The position numbers and the translations under genes were made by a program. A stretch of 8,653 nt of DNA from positions 1 to 8,653 of the forward strand of contig CALLNG010000127.1 of assembly GCA_938005345.1 (NCBI GenBank), written 5' to 3'. Position 1 is the stretch's first letter. Each line of letters starts with the position of its first letter. The notes under the pieces are model-generated. The model did no database searches and was not told where the DNA came from. It was given only the letters and a program-made list of their open reading frames with translations. Source of the stretch: an uncultured Clostridia bacterium (GTDB lineage Bacteria; Bacillota; Clostridia; RUG12999). Shown one piece after another: positions 5,670-8,653 of the stretch.

Positions 5670-7043
5670 CTAATCGCGATAATATTTTTCCATCATTTCT
5701 TTGCTGATACGATCCAACTCTGACTTGGGTAACAATTTAAGCAATTCCCATCCCATCGAAAGCGTCTTTTCAATAGGCCGATTTTCAAACCGCTTCTGAC
5801 CCACAAACTGCTCTTCAAACGCTTTTCCAAACTCCATGTATTGTTTGTCCGTTTCACTTAGCTCCTCTTCCCCAATAACGGAAGCTAGGGCACGCGCATC
5901 ACTTACTTTGGAGTATGCTGCAAAGAGCTGGTTGGACAATTCCGGATGGTCTTCCCTGGTATACCCTTCTCCAATCCCGTCTTTCATCAAACGCGACAAA
6001 GACGGCAAAACCGATACAGGTGGATAAATTCCCTTTAAGTGCAACGACCGGTCCAAAACAATTTGTCCCTCGGTGATATATCCCGTCAAGTCAGGAATTG
6101 GATGCGTGATATCATCATTTGGCATGGTGAGAATCGGAATTTGGGTCACAGAGCCTTCTGCCCCTTCAATCATACCTGCCCGCTCATACAAGGCGGCTAG
6201 ATTGCTGTATAAATAACCCGGATATCCCTTTCTAGATGGGATTTCTCCTTTTGACGACGAAATCTCACGCAGTGCCTCGGCATAGGAAGTCATATCAGTT
6301 AAAATGACCAGCACATGCATATTGTGTTTGAATGCCAAAAATTCTGCTGCTGTCAGCGCACACTGTGGTGTGATAATACGTTCCACCACAGGGTCATTGG
6401 ATAGGTTCATAAACATAACGACCCGTTCCAGCGCCCCGCTTTCCTCAAAACTCCGTTTGAAATAGTTTGCTACATCATGTTTTACGCCCATTGCCGCAAA
6501 CACGACAGCAAAATCTTCATTCTTCCCACCAGTTAGTGTTGCCTGACGAACAATTTGAACTGCCAAATTGTCGTGTGGCAAGCCGCTCCCTGAAAAAATG
6601 GGCAGCTTTTGCCCTCGAATCAGTGTGGACAACCCGTCAATCGCGGAAATTCCGGTTTGAATAAAGTCTCTGGGATACCGGCGGGAAACTGGGTTCATCG
6701 GACTGCCATTGACATCAATTTTTTCTTCCGGAAAAATTTCACCAAACCCATCAATAGGCCGCCCTACACCATCAAATACGCGGCCCAGCATTTCCCGCGA
6801 TACTGCGAGTTCCATGGTATGTCCCGTAAAATGGGACACTACGTTGTTTTCCGACAATCCGCTGCTGCCTTCAAACATCTGTACGACTGCTTTATCCCGC
6901 GACACCGTGACAACCTGTCCCAGCCGTTTTTCCCCTGTACTCAGTACCACATTTACCATTTCATCCAGCGCAACGTCTTTCACGCCTTCAATCGAGACAA
7001 GCGGTCCGTTGATTTCTTTTAAGCCTATATATTCTAACGCCAT
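5670..7043 (-). CDS. ntpB: V-type ATPase subunit B (regulatory, non-catalytic)
   Basis: Regulatory B subunit, alternating with A in the A3B3 head of the V/A-ATPase; 457 residues, normal length. The N-terminal beta-barrel spans about 1-80 with [19 protein letters not shown]. The nucleotide-binding-like domain has the degenerate P-loop SGSGLPH (151-157), as expected for B, which binds but does not hydrolyse nucleotide efficiently. [16 protein letters not shown] (247-262) and [18 protein letters not shown] (273-290) are classic. [20 protein letters not shown] (347-366) carries Arg351, the expected arginine finger reaching into the catalytic site of A. The C-terminal helical domain follows. ATG 7043 has AGAGG about 11 bases upstream. 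It begins 26 bases after ntpA ends. Confidence 0.98.
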   Translation of the reverse strand: MALEYIGLKEINGPLVSIEGVKDVALDEMVNVVLSTGEKRLGQVVTVSRDKAVVQMFEGSSGLSENNVVSHFTGHTMELAVSREMLGRVFDGVGRPIDGFGEIFPEEKIDVNGSPMNPVSRRYPRDFIQTGISAIDGLSTLIRGQKLPIFSGSGLPHDNLAVQIVRQATLTGGKNEDFAVVFAAMGVKHDVANYFKRSFEESGALERVVMFMNLSNDPVVERIITPQCALTAAEFLAFKHNMHVLVILTDMTSYAEALREISSSKGEIPSRKGYPGYLYSNLAALYERAGMIEGAEGSVTQIPILTMPNDDITHPIPDLTGYITEGQIVLDRSLHLKGIYPPVSVLPSLSRLMKDGIGEGYTREDHPELSNQLFAAYSKVSDARALASVIGEEELSETDKQYMEFGKAFEEQFVGQKRFENRPIEKTLSMGWELLKLLPKSELDRISKEMMEKYYRD

Positions 7044-7069
7044 ATTTTCTATCGCCTCTTTTCAGACTA

Positions 7070-8653
7070 TCAGGATTGATATTCTTTCGCTAAGCGGCCG
7101 CAGACCGCATCAATTTCTTTATGATATTCCTGCAGTTGTTCCAAATGGTCATTATCCACATCATATTTGATTGCAATAACTTTTTCAAAGATTCCAGTAT
7201 CCCGCAACGCCGAAAGCGGCATAGAGAGTTCTACCAATTTTTTCGCCTCGTCATACAGGTGCAAAATCACTTTCATCATTTGGTATTGTTTCTCCAGCGG
7301 CACAAAGGTATCGTCTTTATGAAATGCGTTTTGCTGCAAATATCCCACGCGGATGACACGCGCAATTTCCAATGTCAGCCGCTGGCTGTCCGGCAACACA
7401 TCGCTTCCAATCAATTTTACAATTTCCATTAAGTCGCTTTCTTCCTGCAATAATTGAATGAACCGGCCGCGGCAGTCAGAAAAATCTTCTCCCACATGTT
7501 GTTCATACCAGGATTCCAATTCCTCAAAATATTCACTGTAACTCGTAATCCAGTTAATGGCAGGATAGTGCCTGGAGTAAGCCAAAGAACGGTCCAATGA
7601 CCAAAAACACCGGATAAACCGTTTGGTGTTTTGGGTAACCGGTTCCGAAAAGTCTCCTCCTTGCGGCGATACAGCACCGATAATGGACACAGATCCTTTG
7701 CTGCCGTTGAGATTATCAACCAAACCAGCCCGCTCATAAAACTGTGCCAACCGGGATGGCAGATAAGCCGGATATCCTTCTTCTGCCGGCATTTCCTCTA
7801 GGCGTCCAGAAATTTCCCGCAGTGCTTCCGCCCACCGTGATGTCGAATCCGCCATAATGGCTACGTCATAGCCCATATCGCGGTAATATTCTGCAAATGT
7901 AATACCCGTATAAATAGATGCTTCCCTTGCTGCCACCGGCATGTTGGAAGTATTAGCAATAATGATTGTACGGTCCATAAGCGGCCGTCCACTTTTGGGA
8001 TCTACCAATTTGGTAAAATCCTCCAGCACCTGTGTCATCTCATTGCCCCGTTCTCCGCAGCCTATGTATACGATAATATCTGCATCACACCATTTTGCAA
8101 GTTGATGCTGGGTCATGGTTTTTCCTGTTCCAAAACTGCCTGGAATAGCCGCCGTGCCGCCTTTTGCGATAGGAAACAGGGTATCGATGACACGCTGTCC
8201 TGTAACCAGTAGCTTTTCAATAGCACGCCGCATTTGATAAGGCCGTCCCTGCCGAATGGGCCATTTTTGCATCATAGGAACCTCAACCAGTTCCCCTTTA
8301 TTGTTTTTCAACGTCACTATGGGTTCACAAATGGTATAGCTGCCATCTCCCTTGGCCTCCACAACCGTACCTTCCATAGAGGGTGGAATCATAACACGGT
8401 GCGTAATGAGTTCCGATTCCTTGACTTCCGCAATGATGCTGCCGCCAGAAACGGTGTCACCAGCCTTTGCCAACACATGGGTATCCCATTTTTTCTCCAT
8501 GTCCAACTGATCCACATCAACGCCTCTTGCAATAAAGGCACCTGTTTTCTCCGCAATGATATCCAGCGGACGTTCAATTCCATCAAAAATCCCACTAATG
8601 ATACCAGGCGCTAAGGTGACGGACAGCGGCATACCTTCTCCCACAACCGGTTC
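7070..8653 (-). CDS. ntpA: V-type ATPase subunit A (catalytic), N-terminus outside window
   Basis: Catalytic A subunit, partial: 527 residues are visible and the open frame runs through the right edge ([12 protein letters not shown]), so about 60 N-terminal residues of the usual 590 are missing. The GTG at 8644 is only an internal Val codon. Features in visible numbering: the non-homologous bulge region typical of A (roughly 30-130), Walker A GSFGTGKT (172-179), CGERGNEM (199-206), the catalytic/Walker B stretch [20 protein letters not shown] (267-286) with [20 protein letters not shown] (291-310), [18 protein letters not shown] (329-346), and a C-terminal helical domain. All catalytic motifs are intact. 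The complex either pumps H+ or Na+ at the cost of ATP or runs in reverse; the ion cannot be told without the membrane subunits. Confidence 0.98.
   Translation of the reverse strand, partial: EPVVGEGMPLSVTLAPGIISGIFDGIERPLDIIAEKTGAFIARGVDVDQLDMEKKWDTHVLAKAGDTVSGGSIIAEVKESELITHRVMIPPSMEGTVVEAKGDGSYTICEPIVTLKNNKGELVEVPMMQKWPIRQGRPYQMRRAIEKLLVTGQRVIDTLFPIAKGGTAAIPGSFGTGKTMTQHQLAKWCDADIIVYIGCGERGNEMTQVLEDFTKLVDPKSGRPLMDRTIIIANTSNMPVAAREASIYTGITFAEYYRDMGYDVAIMADSTSRWAEALREISGRLEEMPAEEGYPAYLPSRLAQFYERAGLVDNLNGSKGSVSIIGAVSPQGGDFSEPVTQNTKRFIRCFWSLDRSLAYSRHYPAINWITSYSEYFEELESWYEQHVGEDFSDCRGRFIQLLQEESDLMEIVKLIGSDVLPDSQRLTLEIARVIRVGYLQQNAFHKDDTFVPLEKQYQMMKVILHLYDEAKKLVELSMPLSALRDTGIFEKVIAIKYDVDNDHLEQLQEYHKEIDAVCGRLAKEYQS

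Noticed and set aside
6573..6593. Missing Walker A lysine in subunit B (SGSGLPH)
   Set aside because: A degenerate P-loop is normal for the non-catalytic B subunit, not a defect.
6609..7170. Two long overlapping plus-strand open frames opposite ntpB and ntpA
   Set aside because: Both are shadows of highly conserved ATPase genes and lack start signals or protein features.

Overview
The window looks like chromosome from a low-to-medium GC Gram-positive anaerobe of the Bacillota, most likely a Clostridia-type lineage. The evidence is a bacterial V/A-type ATPase operon, a division and cell-wall (dcw) cluster beginning mraZ-rsmH-ftsL-penicillin-binding protein, strong AGGAGG-type ribosome binding sites, and the PBP2/SpoVD-like style of the transpeptidase. 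The genus cannot be read from the sequence. All eight supported genes lie on the minus strand, so the biological order runs from right to left.

Right half (about 8653 to 4415): the end of a V-type ATPase operon. It holds ntpA (catalytic A subunit, start beyond the window edge), ntpB (regulatory B subunit), a nitroreductase-family flavoprotein, and ntpD (central-stalk D subunit). The gaps are 26, 25 and 21 bases, so this reads as one transcription unit. The odd point is the nitroreductase gene sitting between B and D, which are normally adjacent. A/B form the hexameric catalytic head and D is the shaft that couples it to the membrane ring. The ion-translocating genes, if present, lie upstream outside the window.

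Middle (4414 to 3258): a visibly AT-richer stretch with one GNAT acetyltransferase gene, then a strong 15-bp-stem bidirectional terminator (3673-3714), then about 415 bases without a convincing gene. The latter holds the control region of the dcw cluster: a good sigma-A promoter (TTGCAT, 17 bases, TAAAAT), three GTGGAG repeats at 10-11 base spacing just downstream of it that look like MraZ boxes, a GTGCAA/TTGCAC dyad upstream, and a second pair of MraZ-like boxes in opposite orientation.

Left part (3257 to 1): mraZ (transcriptional regulator of the cluster), rsmH (16S rRNA m4C1402 methyltransferase), an FtsL-like bitopic division protein, and the first 433 residues of a class B penicillin-binding protein of the FtsI/SpoVD type, whose end lies outside the window. 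FtsL and the PBP belong to the septal peptidoglycan synthesis complex, and MraZ likely autoregulates the unit through the boxes.

Most of the window is ordinary housekeeping DNA. I found no mobile element, CRISPR array, RNA gene or clear new system. The points worth checking are the nitroreductase embedded in the ATPase operon, two substitutions in the normally glycine-rich SAM-binding motif of RsmH, and the layout of MraZ-like boxes on both strands.
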